The notes: a model not told the origin generated them from the sequence alone. A stretch of 64,000 nt of DNA from Cyclobacteriaceae bacterium (GCA_022842845.1 JALHOT010000005.1:1-64000), one strand, 5' to 3'. Positions 42,848-52,048 are shown, counted from the stretch's first letter. Numbers and translations are program-made.

Positions 42848-44185
42848 ATGAAAACGATTCTAGTTCTGGGCGCGGGTCGCTCTTCTTCCGCATTGATTAC
42901 TTATCTGTTGCAACAAGCTGAGCGCCATGCATGGCATGTAATTGTTGGAGATCTTTCAATAGACGCGGCCCGGGATCGTGTCGGGCAACATGCCCATGGC
43001 GAAGCAATATATTTCACCATAGAGGATGAGGTCCAAAGCAGAGAGAGAATTGCTGTTGCAGATTGTGTGATATCCTTGTTGCCTGCTTTTCTACATCCTA
43101 CAGTTGCTAAAATTTGTCTTGATCTGGGCAAACACTTGCTTACAGCAAGTTACGTTTCAGAAGACATGAAGAAACTTCATGAGCAGGCTAAAGCAAAAGA
43201 TTTGTTGTTCCTGAATGAATGCGGTCTTGATCCGGGCATCGATCATATGAGTGCCATGCAGTTATTAGATCACATAAAAGAAAAAGGTGGTAAACTGCTG
43301 ACTTTCGAATCGTATACAGGTGGTTTAATTGCACCCGAAACTGATCCGGCAAATCCATGGCGTTATAAGTTTACCTGGAATGCCCGCAATGTGGTGATGG
43401 CTGGTCATGGTACAGCCAAGTTTTTGGAGAATGGACAATTTAAGTATGTGCCGTATCAGCAATTGTTTACACGTACCACACCCGTGCAGGTGCCAGGCTA
43501 TGGTGCGTACGAGGGTTATGCCAACAGAGATTCTTTGCAATACATCGATACTTATGGTTTAAGGGATATCAAAACCATGGTGCGCGGTACTCTGCGGAAC
43601 GAGGGCTATTGTAGTGCCTGGAATGTTTTGGTTCAGTTGGGTTGCTGCGATGAGAGTTACGAACTTGAAAAAGTGAGTGAGATGACCCATCGATCTTTTA
43701 TTGAATCGTATGTGTCTTCCGGCACTGATTCACTTGAAGCAAGAATTTGCCATAAACTAGGACTGAGCGAGCATGGTGAGGAAATGAAGCGCCTCATTTG
43801 GTCAGGGTTTTTCTCTAACGAAAAGATAGGGCTTAGCAAAGCAACGCCAGCCTTGGTGGTTGAACACATTTTATCGAAGCGCTGGAAGTTACAACCGGAG
43901 GATAAAGACATGATTGTGATGTGGCATCGTTTTACCTATCAGGATGGTAAACAGGTAAAAGAAGTGCAAGCTTCTCTGGTAGCCAAGGGTGATGATGCGA
44001 TCTATACTGCCATGGCCAAGACGGTAGGGCTTCCACTGGCAATTGCTGCCAGGCATTTGTTACTCGGTAACTTAAAAGAGAGAGGTGTTTGCCTGCCGAT
44101 TACAAAAACTTTGTACGAACCTATACTTCTAGAGTTGGCAAGCTTAGGCATTCGTATGCAAGAGCAAGAAACGATTTTGTCTTAA
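42848..44185 (+). CDS. Saccharopine dehydrogenase (Lys9-type), 445 aa
   Basis: Rossmann start ILVLGAGRSSSAL with GDLS nucleotide contact, then the catalytic domain with NECGLDPGIDHMSAM (about 130) and TFESYTGGLIAPETDPANPWRYKFTWN, the lysine-type saccharopine dehydrogenase pattern (glutamate-forming). It would take saccharopine to aminoadipate semialdehyde and glutamate in lysine breakdown. A TTG start at 42839 would add three residues. A possible TAATTTGC element overlaps the start region. It ends one base from the convergent acyltransferase. No lysine-ketoglutarate reductase is seen in the window. Confidence 0.85.
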   Translation: MKTILVLGAGRSSSALITYLLQQAERHAWHVIVGDLSIDAARDRVGQHAHGEAIYFTIEDEVQSRERIAVADCVISLLPAFLHPTVAKICLDLGKHLLTASYVSEDMKKLHEQAKAKDLLFLNECGLDPGIDHMSAMQLLDHIKEKGGKLLTFESYTGGLIAPETDPANPWRYKFTWNARNVVMAGHGTAKFLENGQFKYVPYQQLFTRTTPVQVPGYGAYEGYANRDSLQYIDTYGLRDIKTMVRGTLRNEGYCSAWNVLVQLGCCDESYELEKVSEMTHRSFIESYVSSGTDSLEARICHKLGLSEHGEEMKRLIWSGFFSNEKIGLSKATPALVVEHILSKRWKLQPEDKDMIVMWHRFTYQDGKQVKEVQASLVAKGDDAIYTAMAKTVGLPLAIAARHLLLGNLKERGVCLPITKTLYEPILLELASLGIRMQEQETILS

Positions 44186-44186
44186 T

Positions 44187-45257
44187 TCAGGGCCTGCTTA
44201 GTTTGGTAAAAACTAACAAGCTTAAGGGCATCGACAAGATAAAAAACAAGCTTGCTGTAGAATCTTTTGCAAAGGCATAAAAGATCAGCCCTGCCAGCGC
44301 ATAATAAACAGGGGTTGTAAAAACACCCAGCGCAAATTTTACAGAGCTGATAAACTGTGGATCTTTGATTTTTCCCTTGATAAGAGTTTTGATCCACCAA
44401 TAGTGCAATCCGTGGGTGAGGTAAACATATAGTTTAAAAGGTAATAGGGCACTATTGCGGAAGATGTTGCTTCTCTTGTTTTTTGATGGCGCAGGATATT
44501 GAGCGGCTACTTTCCGATCGGCCAGAAACTGCTCTTCCAAATCGCGCTGGTAAACTCTGTTGTTTACTAAATGCTTTTGACGGTCGTGGTATTCGCTTGT
44601 TGGCTTAAGATCAAGGGCTAGTTTTTTAATGGCCAAGTCGGCTGACTCCACCAGGATATCTAATTTCTCTCTTTCGCTGCTGGCGTTTGTCAGTAGGGCA
44701 TCGACTTGTAGTGGCTCGCCAATATTGATAAAAACGCGTGCATTGAATCCATGATGCTCGGTGTAATGGATACCAAAAGGTACAATACGCAAAGGCTTAT
44801 CGGGTGCCTGATTTTTAAATAGCAAAGCTAAACGGGCAAAGCCTTTTTGAAATTCGCGCATGCTCCACGGTTCGTTGTGATTGGCCTCCGGGAATAATAG
44901 AATTACTTCATTTTTTTTCATGAGGTCAACACAGTCTTGCAGGATGATATCGTTGTTCTTTAATGTGCCGAAGCCATCGCGAAAGCGATAGATGGGTTTT
45001 AAATGAAGGATGCTGAGTACTTTAGCCGCCCATGGTTTATTGAAGACACCCGCTCTGGCTAAATAATATGGATTGCGAGAGGCGCTGCAGGTCATGAGAA
45101 TGGCATCGATGAAGGCGTTCTGGTGATTGGCGATGAAGATCAGTGGCCCATCGTTAGGCACATGCTCTTTGCCTTTTACCTGCCATTGTTGAAAATAAAA
45201 ACGAAGACCAATACAACAATACGATTTTAAGAAGCGATAGATCAAAGAAGGATTCAT
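44187..45257 (-). CDS. 1-acylglycerol-3-phosphate acyltransferase-like protein (PlsC family), 356 aa
   Basis: Transfers an acyl chain to a glycerophosphate or lysophospholipid. The motif NHQNAFIDAIL is of the spaced H-X5-D type seen in Gat/Gpt-like enzymes, with LLFPEANHNEP as the second block and NIGEP as a later one. Two membrane helices lie near the C-terminus (about 310-350). 356 aa is longer than classical PlsC. Its start overlaps the BASS gene stop by four bases, so the two are coupled. The specific lipid is unknown. Confidence 0.85.
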   Translation of the reverse strand: MNPSLIYRFLKSYCCIGLRFYFQQWQVKGKEHVPNDGPLIFIANHQNAFIDAILMTCSASRNPYYLARAGVFNKPWAAKVLSILHLKPIYRFRDGFGTLKNNDIILQDCVDLMKKNEVILLFPEANHNEPWSMREFQKGFARLALLFKNQAPDKPLRIVPFGIHYTEHHGFNARVFINIGEPLQVDALLTNASSEREKLDILVESADLAIKKLALDLKPTSEYHDRQKHLVNNRVYQRDLEEQFLADRKVAAQYPAPSKNKRSNIFRNSALLPFKLYVYLTHGLHYWWIKTLIKGKIKDPQFISSVKFALGVFTTPVYYALAGLIFYAFAKDSTASLFFILSMPLSLLVFTKLSRP

Positions 45258-46150
45258 GTAGACAATACAATCGGTTTACGCTTGATGATGAATGAAAAAA
45301 GAAAGCCACTGATAAGGTGCCAAACACCCCACCAGGCTGCTACTAAGGCCATGGATCCATTTCCATCGAAGAAGGTAAAAATTAGCACAAGGCCAAGGCC
45401 AGAATTTTGTATGCCTGTTTCTATGGCTACGGTCCTGTTCACTGCTTCGTCATTTTTGAGTGCAGCGCTAAATGAATAAGCCCCGATTAAGCCAAAACCG
45501 TTATGAAGCAGTACTATCCAGAAAACAGTTAGAATATGTTCGCTAAAAGCTTTTTGATTATTGTATAGAGCAACGGCAATGAATCCAATAAGCATCAGGA
45601 TAGACAGAATACGTACCCCTTTGGCAATTTTGAGCGTTGTGTTGCTGAGATAATGCGCGAAGAGCATGCCTGCCAGAAGCGGAAGCAGCAGAATACCAAT
45701 CATGTTATAGAACAAGTCAAAAAAATTGATCTCAAAACTTTTGATGTCGGCACTCAAGCTTGGTAATAAAGAGGCCCAGGTGAAGAAGCTTAAGGGTGTG
45801 ATGACAAAGGCAAATAGTGATGAGAAGGCTGTTAAGGTAACAGATAAGGCCAGGTTTCCTTTGGCTATCAAAGTAAAAAAGTTAGAGACATTACCTCCGG
45901 GGCAACAAGCTACCAACAACATACCCAGGGCTATACCCGGTGATGGGTTTAAGAGGTAAATCAGTAAAATTGTGGCTATGGGTAAAAGAAGGTACTGGGC
46001 CACAAAGCCTGTGAGCAATGCTTTTTTGTTGTGCCTTAACTGGTAAAAGTGTGCTGGCTTAATTTCTAAAGCTACCCCAAACATGATGAATGCAATGCAA
46101 ACATTCAGGGCAAAAAGCGATGAAGGAGAAAAGTTGAGTTGTGGTTCCAC
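45254..46150 (-). CDS. Bile acid:sodium symporter family (BASS) transporter, 298 aa
   Basis: About nine to ten helices. The VACCPGGNVSNFFTLIAKGN segment (about 80-100) is the sodium-site crossover, and the second such site has AIETGIQNSGLG (about 243-255). Substrates in the family are organic acids, pantothenate-like or bile-type compounds; the one here is unknown. It is the first gene of a pair with the acyltransferase. Confidence 0.88.
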   Translation of the reverse strand: MEPQLNFSPSSLFALNVCIAFIMFGVALEIKPAHFYQLRHNKKALLTGFVAQYLLLPIATILLIYLLNPSPGIALGMLLVACCPGGNVSNFFTLIAKGNLALSVTLTAFSSLFAFVITPLSFFTWASLLPSLSADIKSFEINFFDLFYNMIGILLLPLLAGMLFAHYLSNTTLKIAKGVRILSILMLIGFIAVALYNNQKAFSEHILTVFWIVLLHNGFGLIGAYSFSAALKNDEAVNRTVAIETGIQNSGLGLVLIFTFFDGNGSMALVAAWWGVWHLISGFLFSFIIKRKPIVLST

Positions 46151-46177
46151 ACGACTAATTTGTGTGAAGATAAAAAT

Positions 46178-46633
46178 TTAATTTAATCCCTTTTCATAGC
46201 CTTCATCTGCGGGAAGGTGTGTTCCGTTGGCTGCCACCACGGCCAATTGGTCACAGCGCTCATTTTCAGGATGCCCGGCATGGCCTTTGATCCAGGTGAA
46301 ACGCGGTTTTAATTTTCTGTGCAAGGGAATGTAGCGCAGCCAAAGATCAACATTGGCCTTGTCTTTAAAGTTTTTCTTCTCCCAGTTCCAGAGCCATCCT
46401 TTCTCCACGGCATCCACTACATATTTAGAGTCTGAAAAAACCATGATCGGTAAATCATTTTTCTTAATGGCCTCCAGCCCTATAATGACAGCCAGCAGTT
46501 CCATACGGTTGTTGGTAGTTAGTCGAAATCCTTGGGAGAGTTCTTTTACATGCGCTCCGAACTTGAGTATAGTGCCATAGCCGCCTGGCCCGGGGTTGCC
46601 CTGGGCAGCACCATCCGTGTATATGCGGATCAT
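46178..46633 (-). CDS. rnhA: Ribonuclease HI
   Basis: Degrades the RNA strand of RNA-DNA hybrids. All catalytic residues are visible: D in IYTDGAAQGNPGPGG, E in NNRMELLAV, D in VFSDSKYVV, and H and D in KGHAGHPENERCDQLA. 151 aa is normal. Adjacent genes run the same way; marC lies one base upstream. Confidence 0.96.
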   Translation of the reverse strand: MIRIYTDGAAQGNPGPGGYGTILKFGAHVKELSQGFRLTTNNRMELLAVIIGLEAIKKNDLPIMVFSDSKYVVDAVEKGWLWNWEKKNFKDKANVDLWLRYIPLHRKLKPRFTWIKGHAGHPENERCDQLAVVAANGTHLPADEGYEKGLN

Positions 46634-46634
46634 G

Positions 46635-47204
46635 CTAGAAGCTAAAGTTACTCTTGAAAATTTTCACAGCAATGGCGAGCAGAATTACCCCAAAAACCCT
46701 GCGAAGTACGGCAAAGCCCGACTTACCAATTACCCTTTCTAACCAGACGGAGGAGCGTAATACCAAATAAACGAAGGCCAGATTGACTATAATCCCAACC
46801 AAAACATTGATTTCTGCATACACAGCCCTAAGAGATAGGATAGTGGTTAAGGTACCCGCTCCGGCAATTAAAGGAAAGGCCAAGGGCACTACTGAACCTG
46901 TGCCTGATGCTTCAGGGTCATCTTTAATCAAAGTAATGCCCAGGATCATCTCCATGGCTACAATAAAAATAACGATGGCACCGGCAACCGCGAAGGAGGC
47001 TACATCAAGGCCGAAGAGTTTAAGGATGGATTGTCCCAGAAACAAGAATCCAACCATTAGTACCGCAGAAATGATGGTAGCTTTTTCTGATTGAATACGA
47101 CCTTCTCGTTTTCTAATAATAATAATGAAGGGGATAGACCCCAGAATATCAATAACTGAAAAAAGAATCAGTGTTACAGAGAAAATTTCTTTAAAGTCTA
47201 ACAT
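46635..47204 (-). CDS. MarC family integral membrane protein, 189 aa
   Basis: Six hydrophobic helices and the family pattern SVIDILGSIPFII at the N-terminus, then MEMILGI and VPLAFPLIAGAGTLTTILSL. The biochemical role of the family is not known; the early link to multiple antibiotic resistance was withdrawn for E. coli MarC. It is followed by rnhA without a gap. Confidence 0.9.
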   Translation of the reverse strand: MLDFKEIFSVTLILFSVIDILGSIPFIIIIRKREGRIQSEKATIISAVLMVGFLFLGQSILKLFGLDVASFAVAGAIVIFIVAMEMILGITLIKDDPEASGTGSVVPLAFPLIAGAGTLTTILSLRAVYAEINVLVGIIVNLAFVYLVLRSSVWLERVIGKSGFAVLRRVFGVILLAIAVKIFKSNFSF

Positions 47205-47208
47205 AAGG

Positions 47209-47216
47209 CAAATCTA
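47209..47216 (-). promoter_or_regulatory. Candidate -7 box for marC-rnhA
   Basis: TAGATTTG on the minus strand fits TAnnTTTG and lies four bases before the marC ATG. No clear -33 TTG; low support. Confidence 0.3.
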
Positions 47217-47222
47217 ATTCTT

Positions 47223-48287
47223 TTATTTTTTCTGTATCGACTTGAAGAATGTCTGTAGGGCTTTAATTTCTTTATCCTTGATGGCGGGAAAATTAGCAAT
47301 GCGAAAAGTGTTGGGCTTTAGATCTCCATAACCTTCGCCCAGCAAATATCCCGCTTTTTTGGCTGCCGCTTTTATGCGCTCAATGTCCTTAGCTTCCGCA
47401 TGTATGGGCAGTACAGTGTATGATCTCGCTTTATCATTGTCGATCAAAAGATTGAGCCCAGGCTGTGTTTGAATGAATGCCTTCCACTGAAAAAAACGAT
47501 CGGTAATTGCTTTATGAACGGCACTAATCGGCTTAACTTTCTCCATTACCCGCATCAATAAATAAATACCTAGTACATTGGGGGTGTGGGTTGTTTGCCA
47601 TTTCTCCATCATGCTTATCATCGATGGCATACTGTTGTAATGGACACGCTCATTGATTTGTAATGCTCTGGAAAGAGCCCTCGGAGAACAAACCATCAGT
47701 GCGATGCCGGCCGGCAAGCCAAAACATTTTTGTACCGAAGCGAACCAGACGTCAGCTTGTTTGAAATCAAGTTTAATTCCACCCAGAGAAGAGGTAGCAT
47801 CAATGGCGATCAGCGCTTCTGGATTGTTATTTCTAAATCGTTTGAGTGTAGCAGCATCAATTTGTGTTCCATTGCTGGTTTCATTTTGTGTCAGACAAAT
47901 TAAAGCCTCTCTGTATGGAAACGCATAGTCGTCTGCATTCAGCAATTCTTCCCGACTGAAAAGAATACCTTCAGCATGTTTATTGATGGCTACAGTATAA
48001 TCAAACCACTTTTTTCCAAAAGCTCCGTTAAATAAATGGTAACTTTTTTCTCCACTCAGTGATTGCGCCAGTATTTCCCAGCATTCAGTGGCCGATGATG
48101 TGTATAGTATAGTGTAGTTCCTGGGGATGGATAACTTTTGTTTCAGGAGTTTGTCCGTTCTTTTGGCCAGGGCTACAAATTCGTTGCTTCTGTGGTTCAT
48201 GCTTACAACGCCTTGCTGTACAGCATCTTTTACATAGGCAGGAATTTCATCATGAACACGAGAGGGGCCTGGATAAAAAGATATCAT
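47223..48287 (-). CDS. Class V aminotransferase (SerC/alanine-glyoxylate type), 354 aa
   Basis: PLP enzyme of fold type I. TSSATECWEIL is the phosphate-binding segment, AIDATSSLGG the aspartate that holds the PLP ring, and SVQKCFGLPAG the Schiff-base lysine. The N-terminus FYPGPSRV is shared with phosphoserine aminotransferase. No true SerC histidine-rich extras are visible, so serine synthesis is possible but not proven. It abuts aroQ by one base. Confidence 0.82.
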   Translation of the reverse strand: MISFYPGPSRVHDEIPAYVKDAVQQGVVSMNHRSNEFVALAKRTDKLLKQKLSIPRNYTILYTSSATECWEILAQSLSGEKSYHLFNGAFGKKWFDYTVAINKHAEGILFSREELLNADDYAFPYREALICLTQNETSNGTQIDAATLKRFRNNNPEALIAIDATSSLGGIKLDFKQADVWFASVQKCFGLPAGIALMVCSPRALSRALQINERVHYNSMPSMISMMEKWQTTHTPNVLGIYLLMRVMEKVKPISAVHKAITDRFFQWKAFIQTQPGLNLLIDNDKARSYTVLPIHAEAKDIERIKAAAKKAGYLLGEGYGDLKPNTFRIANFPAIKDKEIKALQTFFKSIQKK

Positions 48288-48288
48288 A

Positions 48289-48717
48289 TCATGATTGCTT
48301 TAATTCTGATAAATAGCGGATAGCCATAGCGTAACCTTCCAGGCCAAAGCCTGAAATAAGCCCTATGCATTTAGATGTGATCAGGCTTTTGTGGCGGTAC
48401 TCTTCTCGCGCGTAGATATTGGAAATATGTACTTCTACGGTTTTTGTTTTAATTGCCCCAAGGGCATCGTGCAAGGCAATAGAAGTATGGGTATAAGCGC
48501 CAGCATTTAAAATGATGCCATCAAAAGTAAATCCTACTTCGTGGATTTTATTGATCAGTTCCCCTTCGATATTGGTTTGATAATAATGAAGCGTGGCATT
48601 TGGAAAGCGTTTCTGCAGCTCTTCGAAGTAATTGTTAAAATCACGGCTTCCATAAATACTTTCCTCGCGCACACCCAATAAGTTAAGATTAGGTCCGTTG
48701 ATGATCTGAATTTTCAT
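48289..48717 (-). CDS. aroQ: 3-dehydroquinate dehydratase, type II
   Basis: Third step of the shikimate pathway. GPNLNLLGVREESIYG contains the family start, and R18 and Y23 are the catalytic loop; INAGAYTHTSIALHDAL and VEVHISN are the remaining active-site blocks with the conserved histidine. 142 aa is normal. Upstream of the aminotransferase in the same direction. Confidence 0.96.
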   Translation of the reverse strand: MKIQIINGPNLNLLGVREESIYGSRDFNNYFEELQKRFPNATLHYYQTNIEGELINKIHEVGFTFDGIILNAGAYTHTSIALHDALGAIKTKTVEVHISNIYAREEYRHKSLITSKCIGLISGFGLEGYAMAIRYLSELKQS

Positions 48718-48777
48718 GCCTCAAAATACGATGTTTTGAAGGCTAAATCCCAAAAGCGCCTCTATTTTAAGTCAAGA

Positions 48778-49524
48778 TTATTCATTCAAAGCCCAATCAT
48801 AGTCAAGGTAGCTTATCTTGGTTTGTGGGTTTAGTTGCACAGAAGAATGTGTATTGATAAAAGTGCGCACACTTTTGCCTCCCTTATTAAAGTCCATGCC
48901 ATACCATTTAAAAATCATGCTCAAACGAGCTTGACTGGTATTGATTTGATTTCTGAATGGATCGGCCAAAAAAGCCTTGGCTTGCTTATCAAGTTGGGCG
49001 TTTAAGCGTTTGGGGTCGTAAGCTTCGTTTAGTAAAATAGGGCAGGATTTACTGGCACAAACCAAGGCCATATGGATGCGGGGATCATCAAATTGTTTTC
49101 TGAGCATACCATGCTCAAGGGCGTTTAAATCCACTATCTCTTTACCGATGCGTATAAATTTTATGTCCCATGGCGTGTTGACAAATGGAATCTGAAAGCT
49201 ACTACCAATATCCTTAATACTTTTGATCGGGTAATGCTGAATAATTAGTTTAACGGTAAATGCATTATAGGCATTGATCAGATAGGCCATCCGTTCTTCA
49301 CGGGTCCATCGCTTAGAGTCGGGTGGGTTGTTGCTCAGTATTTTTAAGTAATGGTTTAATGTTATGGAATCTTTTATGAAACCTTTGTAATCGACTTTTC
49401 CTTCGGCAGTTACATGTTGCTTGAGCAGTGAATTGAACAAATCGTGGGAGGGTGCCAAAGATTGGCTAAAGGATGTATGTAAAATAATCAGGTGTAAAAT
49501 TGTCAGCAGCAGCGTTTTATACAT
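48778..49524 (-). CDS. DUF547 domain protein, 248 aa
   Basis: Signal peptide (ending TSFSQ), then the DUF547 domain with MAYLINAYNAFTVKLI, PLDLNALEHG-like DLNALEHGMLRK, the conserved CASKSCPILL pair of cysteines and histidine-bearing HMALVCAS, and FKWYGMDFNKGG. The family is periplasmic in bacteria and resembles transglutaminase-like proteins; its activity is unknown. A single gene, divergent from the DUF6134 operon. Confidence 0.88.
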   Translation of the reverse strand: MYKTLLLTILHLIILHTSFSQSLAPSHDLFNSLLKQHVTAEGKVDYKGFIKDSITLNHYLKILSNNPPDSKRWTREERMAYLINAYNAFTVKLIIQHYPIKSIKDIGSSFQIPFVNTPWDIKFIRIGKEIVDLNALEHGMLRKQFDDPRIHMALVCASKSCPILLNEAYDPKRLNAQLDKQAKAFLADPFRNQINTSQARLSMIFKWYGMDFNKGGKSVRTFINTHSSVQLNPQTKISYLDYDWALNE

Positions 49525-49550
49525 TTGAGCGTGTTGTTTTAATTTGGGTG

Positions 49551-49580
49551 TTTGAGTTTGCCTGATAATTTTTAGTTTTG
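49551..49580 (+). promoter_or_regulatory. Promoter of the DUF6134 operon
   Basis: TTTG (49551-49554), 18 bases, then TAGTTTTG (49573-49580): a good Bacteroidota -33/-7 pair, 13 bases before the ATG at 49594. Confidence 0.55.
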
Positions 49581-49593
49581 GAAGATAAGGATT

Positions 49594-50211
49594 ATGATTT
49601 TCCGTTCAATAACACTAGCCCTCTTTCTTGGGTTCCCTCTTTTTGTTTTTAGTCAAAAGACCTCCTATGAAGATATTCGCTATTTTGATATCAAACTTGC
49701 GGGCGTTCGTATTGGTGAAATGAAAGCCACCAAAACGCAACAAGATTCAAGCATCTATTATACCCTGGATAGTAAAGTTAGTTTCTGGTTCTTTGTATCG
49801 GTCAGTGTGGACTACACCTCGCAGGCTCTCTACCAAAATGGTAAGCTTGTATACTCCAAGTCCACCTCGAAATCGAACAAAGGAAATTATGGCAGCGCAA
49901 TTGTGTGGAACAAAGATCATTACGATGTGGATGTTACCAATTATGACTATTCAAACAAAAAAAGTATTCAAAAGAGTATTTCACACAATGTGGCAACCTT
50001 GCACTTTGAGGAACCGAAGCAAGTAAAGGAACTATTGATTGACGGATTTGGATTGATGACACCTGTGACAAGGCTGAAAGAAGGCACTTATCAGCTGGAG
50101 GTAATGGGTAATATAAATACTTATCAGTATAAAGATGGAAAGCTAATCACAGCCAATATGTATAGTAAGCTCAAGAATTATCATTTGGTCGTGAAAGAAG
50201 ATGACAATTAG
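49594..50211 (+). CDS. DUF6134 family secreted protein, 205 aa
   Basis: Signal peptide (ending FVFSQ), then a beta-rich domain typical of DUF6134, starting FDIKLAGVRIGEMKATK and containing VDYTSQALYQNGKLVYSKS. No catalytic motif is evident. It resembles the LolA/DUF3108-like beta sheets that hold lipid, but this is only a fold-level impression. The next gene overlaps its 3' end by 11 bases, so it is part of a tight operon with the glycosyltransferase. Confidence 0.8.
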   Translation: MIFRSITLALFLGFPLFVFSQKTSYEDIRYFDIKLAGVRIGEMKATKTQQDSSIYYTLDSKVSFWFFVSVSVDYTSQALYQNGKLVYSKSTSKSNKGNYGSAIVWNKDHYDVDVTNYDYSNKKSIQKSISHNVATLHFEEPKQVKELLIDGFGLMTPVTRLKEGTYQLEVMGNINTYQYKDGKLITANMYSKLKNYHLVVKEDDN

Positions 50212-50911
50212 TGTGATCATTCCGACAGTAAATGAAGCTGACATCATTTATGACCAGGTAAGCTTCATCAGACAATATGGAGGAGAGGCCGTGCTTCAAG
50301 TATTGGTGTGCGATGGTGACAGCGATGATGAAACTGTTCTGCATGCAGAGAAAGCCGGTGCTCATATTGTGCGTTGTGCCGAGAGGAACAGGGCACTGCA
50401 GATGAATGCGGGGGCCTTAAAAGCAACAGGCGATGTGCTTTTTTTCGTACATGCCGACACCCAACTGTTTCCAGGATTTGTTGAAGATATACGAGAAGCG
50501 CTCGTCAGGGGATTTGATGCCGGATGTTACCGCTATGTGTTTGATAAAGAAAAGTTTATGCTGAAATTGAATGCCTTTTGCACTCGTTTTAGCTTCTTAT
50601 TTTGTAGAGGCGGAGATCAAACACTTTTTATTAAAAAGAGTACTTTTAAAGCCCTCAATGGCTTTAATGAAGATTTCGTCATCATGGAAGATTATGACTT
50701 CCTTAATCGATTAGGTAAGCGCTACCGCTTTTTTATCATTCCCAAAAATGTTGTGGTCAGCGCGCGAAAATACAAGTCGAATGCCTGGCTAAGAGTTCAG
50801 CTAGCCAACCTGATCGCCTTTTCTATGTTCCGTTTTCATATTTCGCCCAAAAAGATTAAGATTGCCTACAAAAAAATGCTTAACTATCGGCACAATGGAT
50901 TACGTAATTAG
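50201..50911 (+). CDS. TIGR04283-type glycosyltransferase (family 2), 236 aa
   Basis: GT-A fold with SVIIPTVNEADIIYD, VLVCDGDSDDET, the family hallmark RNRALQMNAGAL, and LFFVHADTQLFPGF. These identify the TIGR04283 group, often found with radical SAM or arsenosugar genes in other bacteria. No such partners are seen here. It overlaps the DUF6134 gene upstream and the VOC gene downstream. The acceptor is unknown. Confidence 0.87.
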   Translation: MTISVIIPTVNEADIIYDQVSFIRQYGGEAVLQVLVCDGDSDDETVLHAEKAGAHIVRCAERNRALQMNAGALKATGDVLFFVHADTQLFPGFVEDIREALVRGFDAGCYRYVFDKEKFMLKLNAFCTRFSFLFCRGGDQTLFIKKSTFKALNGFNEDFVIMEDYDFLNRLGKRYRFFIIPKNVVVSARKYKSNAWLRVQLANLIAFSMFRFHISPKKIKIAYKKMLNYRHNGLRN

Positions 50912-51953
50912 TGGAATACAACAAGTTGGTATAGGGGTAAGAGATGCCGAAGAAGCATGGACCTGGTATAGAAAACATTTTGGCTTTGATGTACCGATTT
51001 TTAAAGATGCCGCGCGGGCCTCTTTAATGACCCGCTACACATCAGGCATCGCAGAAACACGCTATGCTATTTTAGCCATGAATTTACAAGGCGGTGGTGG
51101 TTTCGAAATATGGCAATATACTTCTAAAGAACCTGTGGCCGCAGAGGCCAAGCATGTTTTAGGGGATACAGGAATTTTTGCAGTCAAGCTAAAATCTAAT
51201 GATGTTGAAAAATCATATCAGTCATTAAAAAGTAAGGGAGCCAAAGTGATTGGTGCGCCTGAAAAAGCACCGGATGGTCGTTTGCATTTCTTTGTTGAAG
51301 ATCCATACGGAAATTTGTTTGAGATTACAGAAGGTCACAGCTGGTTCAAGCGCGGCTCTTTTCCTAACGGTGGTGTGAGTGGTGTGGTCATTGGTGTTTC
51401 AGATATGGAAAAGGCTTTGCCTTTGTATAAGAATATTCTTGGGCATAATTCCGTTACTTACGATAGCACGCAGAAGTTCAGTGACCTTGAAAAATTAGAG
51501 GGCGGACAGGATACTTTCAGAAGAGTACTACTTAATGTATCGGGCCCTTGCAGAGGTGCTTTTGGAAATCTTTTAGGTAGCACTGAAATTGAATTAGTAG
51601 AAACCAAAGAACGCAAGCCTGCCAAAATTTATGAAAGCCGCAATTGGGGCGATCTAGGCTTCATTCATGTTTGCTTTGACATCCGCGGTATGAAGTTACT
51701 TGCTAAGAAATGTGCAGATGCAGGAAGCCCCTTCACCGTTGATAGCAGTAATTCTTTTGATATGGGTAAAGCAGCGGGACATTTTTCTTATATCGAAGAT
51801 GCAGATCAAACGCTGATAGAGTTTGTGGAGACGCATAAGATTCCAATCATCGAAAAATTTGGTCTTTTCCTAAACATTAAGAACAGGGCTCCAGAAAAGC
51901 CATTGCCCAATTGGATGCTCGGTATGTTATCTTTGAATCGTGTCAGGGATTGA
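50895..51953 (+). CDS. VOC superfamily protein with two glyoxalase-like domains, 352 aa
   Basis: The ATG at 50895 begins MDYVISGIQQVGIGVRD, a clear VOC start, whereas the reading from 50862 adds non-homologous residues overlapping the glycosyltransferase. Domain 1 is about 4-150, with FVEDPYGNLFEITEG; domain 2 about 155-320, with HVCFDIRGMKLL and IEDADQTLIEFVETH. Metal ligands of the dioxygenase type (two His and one Glu) are partly visible (H273 region and E315 region). It is related to, but not the same as, 4-hydroxyphenylpyruvate dioxygenase. Ends at a strong terminator. Confidence 0.75.
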   Translation: MDYVISGIQQVGIGVRDAEEAWTWYRKHFGFDVPIFKDAARASLMTRYTSGIAETRYAILAMNLQGGGGFEIWQYTSKEPVAAEAKHVLGDTGIFAVKLKSNDVEKSYQSLKSKGAKVIGAPEKAPDGRLHFFVEDPYGNLFEITEGHSWFKRGSFPNGGVSGVVIGVSDMEKALPLYKNILGHNSVTYDSTQKFSDLEKLEGGQDTFRRVLLNVSGPCRGAFGNLLGSTEIELVETKERKPAKIYESRNWGDLGFIHVCFDIRGMKLLAKKCADAGSPFTVDSSNSFDMGKAAGHFSYIEDADQTLIEFVETHKIPIIEKFGLFLNIKNRAPEKPLPNWMLGMLSLNRVRD

Positions 51954-51977
51954 TACATCATATTGATAAAGGAATTT

Positions 51978-52016
51978 AAACACCTGTAGCTAATGGCTTC
52001 AGGTGTTTACTTTTTA
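51978..52016 (+). terminator. Terminator after the VOC gene
   Basis: Nine-base perfect arms AAACACCTG and CAGGTGTTT with a 13-base loop and a TTTTT run. Confidence 0.85.
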
Positions 52017-52048
52017 TAGTAAACTGATATACAATGTCAATCAGGCTT

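Noticed and set aside
42839-42850. TTG start at 42839 for the saccharopine dehydrogenase and the long start at 42849 for cdd
   Set aside because: Both extend past the family N-termini and would overlap each other; the ATGs at 42848 and 42747 fit the families.
50895-51953. 4-hydroxyphenylpyruvate dioxygenase
   Set aside because: The two-domain VOC layout is shared, but the HPPD-specific C-terminal motifs are not visible and the family is broad; annotated only as a double VOC protein.
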